Below, one piece after another: positions 25,795 to 34,098 of a stretch of DNA of 64,000 bases (its first letter is position 1; every line of letters begins with the position of its first letter). This DNA comes from Sorangium aterium (lineage in GTDB: Bacteria; Myxococcota_A; Polyangia; Polyangiales; Polyangiaceae): positions 1,426,001-1,490,000 of the forward strand of contig NZ_JAQNDK010000002.1 of assembly GCF_028368935.1 (NCBI RefSeq). Reading direction: 5' to 3'. The translations under genes and the position numbers were made by a program. The notes under the pieces were generated by a model. It was not told the origin of the DNA. It did no database searches and saw only the letters and a list, made by a program, of their open reading frames with translations.

Positions 25795-26208
25795 TCAGCC
25801 GCTCACCATCACCTTCGCCTGCGACGGCGCGACCTGCACGCCCATGGGCATGTTCGGGCTCTTGCCGTTCTGCGCCACCGCGCACGCGTGGAACACGACC
25901 GGATTGCCCTCGGCCTTCACCTTCGCCGAGAAGCTGCGGAACATCGCCTCGCCTTTGATCTTGCCGCTCACGACGCCGCCGGCAGCTCCCGCCTCGTCGC
26001 CGGTCGACATCGGGATCTCGCTCTGCTTCGTGAGCACCGGCTTGCCCTCCACCAGCACCTTCAGGGCGCAGGTGCTCGGGAGCGCCTGGTTGCACATCGC
26101 CACGTTCGGGTACGGCAGCGGCACCGGCGGACCGGGCGGCGCAGGGGTCTTGCACGTGTCCGGCATGGCCTGGCAGATCCCGGCCTGCGTCGTTGTTACA
26201 GGGAACAT
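25795..26208 (-). CDS. DUF4150 PAAR-like protein
   Basis: A 137-residue protein starting MFPVTTTQAGICQAMPD, then CKTPAPPGPPVPLPYPN. This is the diagnostic N-terminus of DUF4150, a PAAR-like domain thought to cap the VgrG spike of T6SS. It is small and carries no C-terminal toxin extension, so it would serve as a tip only. Twelve bases separate it from the DUF3540 gene upstream, supporting one operon. Cys residues near the start (C12, C19, C39, C48) could coordinate metal as in PAAR proteins. Confidence 0.85.
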   Translation of the reverse strand: MFPVTTTQAGICQAMPDTCKTPAPPGPPVPLPYPNVAMCNQALPSTCALKVLVEGKPVLTKQSEIPMSTGDEAGAAGGVVSGKIKGEAMFRSFSAKVKAEGNPVVFHACAVAQNGKSPNMPMGVQVAPSQAKVMVSG

Positions 26209-26220
26209 CGCCGCGCCCTC

Positions 26221-26952
26221 CTACCCCAGGTTGATCCGCTGGCCATCGATGCTCACGTCCTCGCGCGCGTCCACCGATACCTCGCGCCCGCGCAGCTCGA
26301 TCACGTCCTCGACCAGCGCGCGCACCCGCCCGGCGCGGAGCTGGTGCAGCTCGCGCACCTCCTGGAAGAGATCCCCCGCCCGCGCGATCACCCGCCCGGC
26401 GATCGACTCGATCTTGCCCACGGTGGTGTGCGCCCGCTCCAGCACGGCGGTGAGCGCCCGCCCCTCATAGCGCGCCTCGGCGATGCGGACGTCGCCCCGC
26501 TCGGCGACGGCGGCGAGCGCCTCCCCGGCCACGGTGACGCGCCCGGGCGCGACCTGCACCGTCGCGCCGCGCTCGCCGGCGCGCGCGCTCAGGGTCGCGC
26601 CGCTCCGGCTCGCGATCGCGACCTCGCCGGCCGCCCAGCAGCGGATGGCGCCGCCCGCCACGAGATCGATGTCGCCCCCGGGCGCCGCGAGCGAGAGGCC
26701 GCCCGCCGCGACGAGGCTGCCCCGACCGGTCTCCGCGTCGTACTCGAAGAGCAGCCGGCCGGCCCGGTCGTGCACCGCGACGACCTCGTGGCCGTCGCGC
26801 TCGACGATCGACGCCGAGGCGCCCCCGCTCGCCACGATGCGCAGCGGGCGCTCCGCTGACTGCGCGCGCGGCGCGCCGTCGCGGAGCCCCTCGGGGCGCG
26901 CGTCGGAGGGCGGGGGCTCGACGGGGAGAGCAGGGAGGGCGGCGGTGGGCAT
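26221..26952 (-). CDS. DUF3540 protein of the T6SS cassette
   Basis: A 243-residue protein. The N-terminal ~35 residues are Pro/Ala-rich. The rest is beta-rich, with regularly spaced Gly and Val (AAGGLSLAAPGGDIDLVAGG, ATVQVAPGRVTVAGE) and ends in DVIELRGREVSVDAREDVSIDGQRINLG-like strands. This matches DUF3540, which co-occurs with VgrG, DUF2169 and DUF4150 genes; its role is not defined, but it is thought to help assemble or load the spike. The ATG at 26950-26952 is chosen over a much longer Arg-rich frame upstream, which is antisense noise. Confidence 0.75.
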   Translation of the reverse strand: MPTAALPALPVEPPPSDARPEGLRDGAPRAQSAERPLRIVASGGASASIVERDGHEVVAVHDRAGRLLFEYDAETGRGSLVAAGGLSLAAPGGDIDLVAGGAIRCWAAGEVAIASRSGATLSARAGERGATVQVAPGRVTVAGEALAAVAERGDVRIAEARYEGRALTAVLERAHTTVGKIESIAGRVIARAGDLFQEVRELHQLRAGRVRALVEDVIELRGREVSVDAREDVSIDGQRINLG

Positions 26953-26996
26953 GGCGGTGGTCCTCGGGTCGTGGCTTCGCGGCCGTCGTCGGCCGT

Positions 26997-29009
26997 TCAT
27001 AACAGCGTGGGCGGGCGCCAGTCCTCGGCGCGGGCACGCTCCGGATCGGTCTCGCGGGCGCCCTCGCGCTTCGCGCCGTCCCAGCGCGCGCGCGCGGTGG
27101 TCGCCCGGTGCAGGTTCATCCCGCGGCAGTCGGCGCCCGACAGATCGGCGCCCGACAGGTCGGCGTGCGACAGGTCCGCGCCGACGAGCGAGGCGCCCTC
27201 GAGCCGCGCGCCGCTCAGATCCGCCTTGCGCGCCATCGCCTCGTCGAGCCGCGCGCCGCCGAGATCGGCGCGCGCGAGCGCGGCGCCGTCGAGGCACGCC
27301 CGGGAGAGATCGGCGCCGGCGAGCCGCGCGCCCCGGAGGCTGGCGCCGGTCAGGTTCGCGACCCCGAGGCGCGCCGAGGCGAGCGAGGCGCCGCCCAGCT
27401 CGGCGCCGGCCAGGCTCGCTTGCGCCAGATCGGCCCCGTCCAGCCGCGCGTCCCGGAGGTCCGCGCGCGACAGGTCGCAGTCGCGGAGCTCCGCGCCCGA
27501 GAGATCCATCCCGCCGAGCTTCGCCCCGACGAGCGAGCTCCTCGCGAGCCGCGCGCCGGCGAGCCGCGCGCCCCGGAGATCGAGCCCGACCAGCGAGGTC
27601 CCCTCGAGCGAGGCCCCTCCGAAATCCGCGCCGGAGAGGGCGGCGCCGGCGAGCTGCGCGCGCTTCAGCGTGGCGCCGTGCAGGCGCGCGCCGGCCAGGT
27701 TCGCGCCGCGGAGGCGCACGCCCGCGATGCGCGCCTCGGAGAGATCGGCGCCCGCGAGGTCGGCGTCCGAGAGATCGACGCCGGTGAGCTCGGCCCGGGC
27801 GAGGCGGGCGCCCGGGAGGCGCGCGCGGCGCAGATCCGCGCCGTCGAGCGCGGCGTCCTGGAGCGACGCCTCGGAGAGATCGGCGCCGGTGAGCTCGGTC
27901 CCGCGCAGCACGGCGGCCGCGAGCAGCGCGCCGCGCAGGCGGGCGCCGCGCAGCCGCGCGCCCGACAGATCGCAGCCCGACAGGTTGGCGCCGGTGAGGT
28001 CGGCCCCCTCGAGGCCGGCGCTGTCGAGCCGGGCGCCGTCGAGGTTCGCGCGCTCGAGCACGGTGCCCTCGAGGTCGGCCCCGCTCAGCGTGGCGCCGGC
28101 GAGGCGCGCGCCGCGCAGCGACGCGCCGCGCAGCGACGCGCCGCCGAGCGCCGCGGACGGGAGCTGCGCGCCGTCGAGAGCGGCCGCGTCGAGCTTGCAG
28201 CCGCGCAGGTCGAAGCCGGACAGGTCCGCGCCGGTGAGGTTCGCGCCCGTGAGGTCGCCGTCGGCGAGGTCGCGCGGGAGCGCCGCGCCGCGGAGATCCT
28301 GGTTCGGAACGCGGAGCCCGCGGACGAGGCGCGCGCGCGACAGGTCGAGCGCGCCGAGCTCGACGCCGATGAGCGTCACGGCGGCGAGCTCGGCGTCGAT
28401 GAAGCTCGCGCCCGCGAGCCCGCAGCGGTCGAGCTCGACCTCGCCGAGCGTCGCGCCGTCGAGGCGCGCGCCGTCGAGGGCGCACTCCGCGAGCGCGGCG
28501 CCGGTCAGCGTCGCGGCCGAGAGATCGGCGCCGGCGAGGTCCACGCCCTCGAGCCGCGCGCCCGACAGATCGGCCCCACGGAGCGACGCGCCGGCGAGCG
28601 ACGTGGCCCCGGCGGCGTATCCCGCGTACCCGGCGGCGCGCAGCGCCTCGACGGACTCGGCGCCGAGGTCGCGATCGGCCTCGAGCGGCAGCGTCGCGGC
28701 CGCGGCATCGCGGGTGAGCCGCACGTGGCGCGCGAGCACCGCGCGCTCGAGGCGCGCGCCCGACAGATCGGCCCCGCGGAGCGTGACGGCCAGGAAGACG
28801 GCGCCGGCGAGCCGCGCGCCGGCGAGCCGCGCGTCGCTCAGGTCGACGCCGTTGAAGAGCACGCCCGAGAGATCGCGGCCCGCGAGGTCGACGCCGCGCA
28901 GGTCGAGGCCGAGGATCATCGGCGGATCGAGCGGTCCGGCGTCGAGGCGCGCGAGGAGATCGTCCCTGTCCCGCGCGAAGCCCGCGGAGGTGGCGGCGGC
29001 CCCGGTCAC
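26997..29009 (-). CDS. giant pentapeptide-repeat protein
   Basis: A 670-residue protein made almost entirely of A(D/N/R)LxG pentapeptide repeats, expected to fold as a long right-handed quadrilateral beta-helix. The only interruptions are the first ~30 residues and an insert after the early repeats (VRLTRDAAAATLPLEADRDL region). It starts at a GTG that overlaps the upstream TGA (GTGA at 29006-29009), so it is coupled to the DUF2169-pentapeptide gene. No signal peptide, enzyme motif or membrane segment. In T6SS cassettes such proteins may be structural adaptors; a DNA-mimic function like Qnr is possible but not supported here. Confidence 0.88.
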   Translation of the reverse strand: MTGAAATSAGFARDRDDLLARLDAGPLDPPMILGLDLRGVDLAGRDLSGVLFNGVDLSDARLAGARLAGAVFLAVTLRGADLSGARLERAVLARHVRLTRDAAAATLPLEADRDLGAESVEALRAAGYAGYAAGATSLAGASLRGADLSGARLEGVDLAGADLSAATLTGAALAECALDGARLDGATLGEVELDRCGLAGASFIDAELAAVTLIGVELGALDLSRARLVRGLRVPNQDLRGAALPRDLADGDLTGANLTGADLSGFDLRGCKLDAAALDGAQLPSAALGGASLRGASLRGARLAGATLSGADLEGTVLERANLDGARLDSAGLEGADLTGANLSGCDLSGARLRGARLRGALLAAAVLRGTELTGADLSEASLQDAALDGADLRRARLPGARLARAELTGVDLSDADLAGADLSEARIAGVRLRGANLAGARLHGATLKRAQLAGAALSGADFGGASLEGTSLVGLDLRGARLAGARLARSSLVGAKLGGMDLSGAELRDCDLSRADLRDARLDGADLAQASLAGAELGGASLASARLGVANLTGASLRGARLAGADLSRACLDGAALARADLGGARLDEAMARKADLSGARLEGASLVGADLSHADLSGADLSGADCRGMNLHRATTARARWDGAKREGARETDPERARAEDWRPPTLL

Positions 29010-31363
29010 GTCGCGCCTCGATCGCTGGTGAGCAGGGTGGACGCGAGCTGCGCGCCCGTGAGATCGGCGCCCTCGAGCCGCGCCTGCCACAGGGCGGCCT
29101 CGTACAACCCTGCGCCGCGCAGGTCGGCGTCGCGCAGGTCGGCGCCCTCGAGGCGAGCCCCGTGCAGGTTCGACCGCTCGAGGCGGGCGCCGCCGAGCCG
29201 CGCCCGCGTCAGGTCGGCGCCCGCCAGGTCGGCGCCGCGCAGGTCGGCGCCGCCGAGCTCGGCCCGGCCGAGATCCGCGCGGCGCAGGCTCGACAGCGCG
29301 AGGTCGGCGCCCGTGAGATCGGCGTGCATCCAGCGCGAGCCGTCGGCGCGGGCGCCGCGCGCCTGGGCGCGCGGCAGGCGGGTGTGCTCCGAGGCGCGCA
29401 GCCCGCGCAGGTCGGCGCCGCGCAGGTCGACCGCCTCGCCGTGCGCCCCCTCGATGCTCGCGTCCTCGAGCGCCGCGCCGGCGAAGGACGCGCGGTCGAG
29501 CGCCGCGCGCGCGAGGCGGGCGCCGGCGAGCTGCGCGCCGTCGAGCCGCGCCCCGGTGAGGTCGGCCTCGAGGAACGAGGCGCCGGCCGCGGCCGCGCCG
29601 GTCAGGATGGCCCCGCGCAGCGCCGCGCGGTCGAGGCGCGCCTTGCCGAGCGCCGCGCCGGTCAGGTCGGCGCCCGCGAGGTCGGCGCCGGAGAGGTCGG
29701 CGTCGTTCAGTCTGGCCGCCGGGAGCCACGCGCCCGCCATCCTGGCGCGAGCGAGCGTCGCGCCGTCGAGGTCGGCCCCGGCGAGGCGGGCGCCGGTCAG
29801 GTCGGCGCCGACGAGCAGCGCGCGCGCGAGGCTCGCCTCGCTGAGGTCGAGCCCCGACAGGTCGAGCCCCGAGAGATCGGCGCCCGCCATGCTCTCGCGG
29901 ATCGACAGGCAGAGCTCCACGCGGTCGCGCGTCCACGGCGCCGCGCGCTCCGTGGCTGCCCGGTCCCGTGCCTCGTCCTCGCGGTCCAGCGCGTCGAGCT
30001 GCGCCGGGTCGTGCCCCCCGGCCTCGAGCGCCTTCTTCATCTGCTCGCGGCTCTCCCGCTGGATCTCGTCGAGCTGCGCCGGATCCCCGCCGAGCTTGCC
30101 CAGCCACGCCTCGAGCTCCGCGCCGGGCGGGCGCGGGCCATCGACCGACGCGCCGAGCGAGGCCACGAGCGCCGCGGGGGCGCCGCCCCGCTCGAGCGTC
30201 GCGCGGATCTGCGCGAGGAGCGCGGCGTCGTCGACGCCGGCCAGGGGAGACGCTCCGTCGTTGTCGTTGCCGGGCGGCGCCGCCGCGGCGGGCGCCTCCG
30301 CCACGGCAGGGCGCGCCTCCATCAGCGCGAGCGCGAGCTCCTCGCGGTAGCGCGCGGCCGGGACGCGGCCCTCGCCGAGCGGCTCGCTCGCGAGGAGCAC
30401 GTGCCGCACCTCGGGGTGGTCCTCGGCGGAGACGGGCGCGTGGCCGCGCCACACGAGGATGAGCGCCTCGGCCTCCATGTCGACCCGGACCGTGTCGAGG
30501 TGCATCTGCACCTCGCGGAAGCGCTCCGCGCCGCCCGCGAGCTCGTCGAGGAAGCAGCGCATCCGGACGCCGGGGAGCCGCGCGCGGTAGTCGCGCCGCG
30601 CGCGGTGCAGGTTGTGGCAGACGATCTCCTCGTCGCCGCGCGAGTACTCGGCCTGGAGCGCCGGCACGGCCGCGTTGAAGTGGCTCCAGTCGAAATCGTC
30701 GGGGAAGAACGGCCAGCGCTGCTTCAGCCAGCGCTCGTCGTAGGTGCCGAGCTTGCTCGCGCGCAGCGCCCAGGCGGCGGCGAGCGGCCCGAAGCCCGCG
30801 GGCGGCGGCCGCGCCGCGGGCGAGTCGACCAACGCGCGCGGATCCTCGATGTTCGGCAGCGGCCGCCGCCGCAGATCGCGCTCGCCCGGGTCGAACACGC
30901 CGCGCCCCGCCGGGTTGGCCGCGAAGCCCGGGCCCCCGAAGGCGCGGTCATGGCCGAGCGGCATCTCGACGAACGGCTGCGGGTCGGTGCGCTTGCCGGC
31001 GGCCGGATCGGTCCAGTACCGGTCGCCGGTCACCTGCAGCGCGAGCGACGTCTTGCCGACGGCGAAGCTCACCGGCAGGGAGCTGACGGGCCGGCCGCCG
31101 GGCGCGTGGGCCTTGCCGAGCAGCAGGAGATCCGCCTTCGGCTTGAAGGGGGCGAAGTCGGACGCGCGGAGGAGCGCCCCGCGCGGATCGTCGCCCTCGT
31201 GCGCGTCGCCGAGCGGCGGCTCCGGGGCGCCGGCGGGGATCGCCGGCTCGCCGGGCACGAGGCGGTAGGTGCCCTTCGCGATCAGGCACAGGTCCCATTG
31301 CGGGGGCCGGATCTGCCACGAGACCGCGGCGAACGTGGTGGGCGTGGGGTTGATGATCTTCAT
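29006..31363 (-). CDS. DUF2169 / pentapeptide-repeat fusion protein
   Basis: A 785-residue two-part protein. Residues 1-~330 are the DUF2169 domain (PPQWDLCLIAKGTYRL, DRAFGGPGFAANPAGRG, LPNIEDP, GFGPLAAAW and DEEIVCHNLH), found next to VgrG and thought to act in T6SS effector loading. An Ala-rich helical linker follows (about 345-480), then a pentapeptide-repeat domain (about 495-785). Its ATG is 57 bases after the VgrG-1 stop. Its last codons overlap the giant pentapeptide gene. The fusion suggests the DUF2169 domain and a beta-helix work as one delivery unit. Confidence 0.9.
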   Translation of the reverse strand: MKIINPTPTTFAAVSWQIRPPQWDLCLIAKGTYRLVPGEPAIPAGAPEPPLGDAHEGDDPRGALLRASDFAPFKPKADLLLLGKAHAPGGRPVSSLPVSFAVGKTSLALQVTGDRYWTDPAAGKRTDPQPFVEMPLGHDRAFGGPGFAANPAGRGVFDPGERDLRRRPLPNIEDPRALVDSPAARPPPAGFGPLAAAWALRASKLGTYDERWLKQRWPFFPDDFDWSHFNAAVPALQAEYSRGDEEIVCHNLHRARRDYRARLPGVRMRCFLDELAGGAERFREVQMHLDTVRVDMEAEALILVWRGHAPVSAEDHPEVRHVLLASEPLGEGRVPAARYREELALALMEARPAVAEAPAAAAPPGNDNDGASPLAGVDDAALLAQIRATLERGGAPAALVASLGASVDGPRPPGAELEAWLGKLGGDPAQLDEIQRESREQMKKALEAGGHDPAQLDALDREDEARDRAATERAAPWTRDRVELCLSIRESMAGADLSGLDLSGLDLSEASLARALLVGADLTGARLAGADLDGATLARARMAGAWLPAARLNDADLSGADLAGADLTGAALGKARLDRAALRGAILTGAAAAGASFLEADLTGARLDGAQLAGARLARAALDRASFAGAALEDASIEGAHGEAVDLRGADLRGLRASEHTRLPRAQARGARADGSRWMHADLTGADLALSSLRRADLGRAELGGADLRGADLAGADLTRARLGGARLERSNLHGARLEGADLRDADLRGAGLYEAALWQARLEGADLTGAQLASTLLTSDRGAT

Positions 31364-31419
31364 GGCAGCTCTCGACGCGCGCAGGCCGCGAGCCCGCGCG
31401 CCCGCCGAGCGGGCTCCTC

Positions 31420-34098
31420 CTAGAGCATGTGGAACTGGGCGCCCTGAATGACGGCTCCCCCGGCGTCAACCTGGACCTGGTGGCCGCCGAACCTCAGGAC
31501 GGAGGACGCGGCTGTGCTGCTCAGCTCCAGCTTGGCGGTCCCTGTTCCGGCGATGACGCTCGTCGCGTCGATCCTGAGGCTGCTGGGACCGCAGGCGAGC
31601 TCGATCGCGGCGGGCTCGATCTTGATGTACGCGCCGGCCAGCCCGCCGCAGCGCAGCAGGAGCTGGGTCGGCTCGATGATCAGCTCGGCGTCGTTCAGCG
31701 GGCTCGCGTGGGCGAGCTTGTGGACCAGGTACGTGCCGACGAGCGCCCCGAGCGTCGCGATGCCCCACGTCGCGCCCGTGAGCCCGCTGCCCTTCTCGAG
31801 ATCGTCCTTGCCCGCGGAGGCGCCGAGCGGGCCCGCCACCGCGCCCAGGGCGCCCGCGGCCACGGCGGCTGCCCACGGCTTCGCGGCTTCGACCGTCGGG
31901 GCGTCGGTGCTCCGCACGCGCAGGTGCACCTTGGAGCGCGCCTTGATGTCCTGCTCGTCGGCCGTGGTGAGCTTCTTCGTGCTGCCGAACTCGAGCACCG
32001 GGCCGTACGCGATGTTGCAGCTCATCCCGGCCGTGATCCCCGTGTTGAGCCCGAGGAAGACGTTGCCGTTCACGCCCGCCGCGATGCTGTAGTTCCCGCC
32101 GAGGCTCGCCCCGAAGTTGATGCCGGTGAAGAAATTCGAGTTGTCGCCGTACGTGAGGTTGACCGTCGAGACGTGGCTGCGCGTCGTCTTCCGCCAGCCC
32201 TGCCAGTCCTTGCTGAACGTCATCGAGTAGAAGTCCACGTCGAAGATGCCGAGCGTCCGGTTCGGGATGACGAGCCGGTAGTTCCCGAGGACGACGTCGG
32301 TGCGGTTGCCCGTGGTGACCGACTGGTAGTCCCCCTGGGTCACGACCGTGCGGTTGCCGTCCGTGTGATCGTAGACCCCGTCGCTCGCCGCCCAGCCGAA
32401 GTGCGCCGCTTTCCCCTTGTCATTGGCGTCCGAGCTCGTGTCGTAGCCGTTGTCGAGGCTCGACCACGTCCAGCCGCTGTCGCCGAACCCCGCGGTCGGA
32501 TCGAGCCGCGCGGACTCGGTGAACGTGCCGGCCGCCGCGGTCGCCCGCTCGCCGTAGCGCAGGTAGCTGTACTTGCCGTCGCTGTGGGGGACCGCGATGC
32601 GGATCCAGTCCTCCGCGCTGCTCGCGGTGGTCGTCATCTCGTCCTGGCCGAGCTGCTGCTCCGTCGGCAGCGCGCCCTCGGCGCCGGCGCGCGTCGCGGG
32701 CCCGCCGCGCGCGCGCCCGAAGCCGCCTCCCATCTCGACCATGGCCCCGTTCGGCATCCGGATGCGGCCGCGCCCCTCGTCGGCGCTCGTGACCACGCGG
32801 CTCTTCGCGTTGGGCACGACGCCGGTGATCACCGGCCGCTCGGGATCCCCGCCGACGCCGGTCCACAGCACCTCGGCGCCCTTGCGCAACGTGAAGTGCA
32901 TGCCCTCGTCGGCCCCGCCGTAGGGCGTCGCCAGGCGCATCGGCACCGAGCCCTGCGCCTCGGCCGCGCCGCTCAGATCGAACGGCATCACCACGCGGTA
33001 GCGCCCCTCGGCGTCGACCGCGGCGACGCCCTCCGGGCCGCGCGCGTCGACGTGGGCGACCATCGCGCCCTCGAGGCGCGGCCTCGGCGTGACGCGCGGC
33101 GGGCGGTAGCGCGTCGAGGCCGGGATGGCCTCGAACTGGCAAGCATAGCGCGGCTCGTCGACCGCCCCGGCGCTGTGCACCGCGCGCGTCACCAGGTAAT
33201 CGCGGTTCCAGTCGGCCCGGAAATGGCCGGAGAGCCCGAGGCGCTCGCCCGCGGCGAGCGGCGCGCCGATCGCGCCGTCGTACACGGTCGCGCGGCAGCG
33301 CAGCTCCTCGGCGCGCACGGCGGCGAGCGCGGCGCCCTCCTCGGGCGCCGCGAACGAGCCGCCCTCGTCGACGAGCAGCCCGAAGCCGCGCGCGTCGACC
33401 TCGGCCTCGGCCTCCAGCGGCACCTCCGGCGTGCGCTCGTTGTAGTCGAGCAGCACGAGCGCGCGCGGCGACATCCGGCGCCGGCAGCGCAGCGCGCGCA
33501 CCCCTCCGGCCTCCCCCATCGCGGCCTCGACCGCGCCCCGGAAGCCGTCAGGGTGGTCGCAGAGGACGAGCCGCTCCGCCCCCCCGCGTGGCTCGATGAA
33601 GTAGCTGACGCCCGCCTGCTCCAGCTGCCGTGACACGAAGTCGAGCGCGCTCTCCTGGTACTGCACGGCGTGCTCGCGCGGCGGATACGCCCGCTCGAGC
33701 CGCCGCTCCACCTCGATCCCGAGGCCGCTCCCGGCGATCACCGCCTCCACCAGGTCCGGCACGCTGAGCCGCTGGTAGAAGCGCGTCTGCCGCGCGAGGC
33801 CGAGCAGGGCGAGGCGCGGCACGAGCACGACCCGGTAGGCGTACCGATCGCCGCCGAGCGCGCCGCCCTGCTCCACCTCGGCCACGACCCCCGGGACCGT
33901 GCGGCCGGCGAGATCGAGCTCCCCGGCCGCGCCGACGAGGTCGTCGAGCGGCAGCGCGGGATCGGGCGACGCGAGATCGATCTCGAAGCGGTACGGGCGC
34001 GACAGCGCCTCCTCGCCGCGCAGCCCCAGCACCGTGAACGCTCCGGCCGGGGCGGCCTCGGAGCGGAAGTGCATCCCGACCGTCGTGGGCTTCGTCAT
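31420..34098 (-). CDS. VgrG-type T6SS spike protein with long C-terminal extension
   Basis: An 892-residue protein. The gp27-like part (1-~330) shows YPPREHAVQYQESALDFVSRQ and ISYFIE-type blocks; the gp5 OB-fold follows with HFTLRKGAEVLWTGVGGDPERPVITG (about 425-455 region). After a short linker (QQLGQDEMTTTASSAEDW), the protein continues for ~370 residues of mainly beta-repeat sequence and a hydrophobic Ala/Gly segment (AAAVAAGALGAVAGPLGASAG). That extension is larger than a plain beta-needle and does not match a toxin I know. The ATG overlaps the VgrG-2 TGA (34095-34098). Confidence 0.88.
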   Translation of the reverse strand: MTKPTTVGMHFRSEAAPAGAFTVLGLRGEEALSRPYRFEIDLASPDPALPLDDLVGAAGELDLAGRTVPGVVAEVEQGGALGGDRYAYRVVLVPRLALLGLARQTRFYQRLSVPDLVEAVIAGSGLGIEVERRLERAYPPREHAVQYQESALDFVSRQLEQAGVSYFIEPRGGAERLVLCDHPDGFRGAVEAAMGEAGGVRALRCRRRMSPRALVLLDYNERTPEVPLEAEAEVDARGFGLLVDEGGSFAAPEEGAALAAVRAEELRCRATVYDGAIGAPLAAGERLGLSGHFRADWNRDYLVTRAVHSAGAVDEPRYACQFEAIPASTRYRPPRVTPRPRLEGAMVAHVDARGPEGVAAVDAEGRYRVVMPFDLSGAAEAQGSVPMRLATPYGGADEGMHFTLRKGAEVLWTGVGGDPERPVITGVVPNAKSRVVTSADEGRGRIRMPNGAMVEMGGGFGRARGGPATRAGAEGALPTEQQLGQDEMTTTASSAEDWIRIAVPHSDGKYSYLRYGERATAAAGTFTESARLDPTAGFGDSGWTWSSLDNGYDTSSDANDKGKAAHFGWAASDGVYDHTDGNRTVVTQGDYQSVTTGNRTDVVLGNYRLVIPNRTLGIFDVDFYSMTFSKDWQGWRKTTRSHVSTVNLTYGDNSNFFTGINFGASLGGNYSIAAGVNGNVFLGLNTGITAGMSCNIAYGPVLEFGSTKKLTTADEQDIKARSKVHLRVRSTDAPTVEAAKPWAAAVAAGALGAVAGPLGASAGKDDLEKGSGLTGATWGIATLGALVGTYLVHKLAHASPLNDAELIIEPTQLLLRCGGLAGAYIKIEPAAIELACGPSSLRIDATSVIAGTGTAKLELSSTAASSVLRFGGHQVQVDAGGAVIQGAQFHML

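Noticed and set aside
27108-30350. 1080-residue plus-strand open frame across the pentapeptide genes
   Set aside because: It is the antisense reading of the pentapeptide repeats (EIGAREVGA-type periodicity); the minus strand carries clear A(D/N)LxG repeats and the DUF2169 domain.
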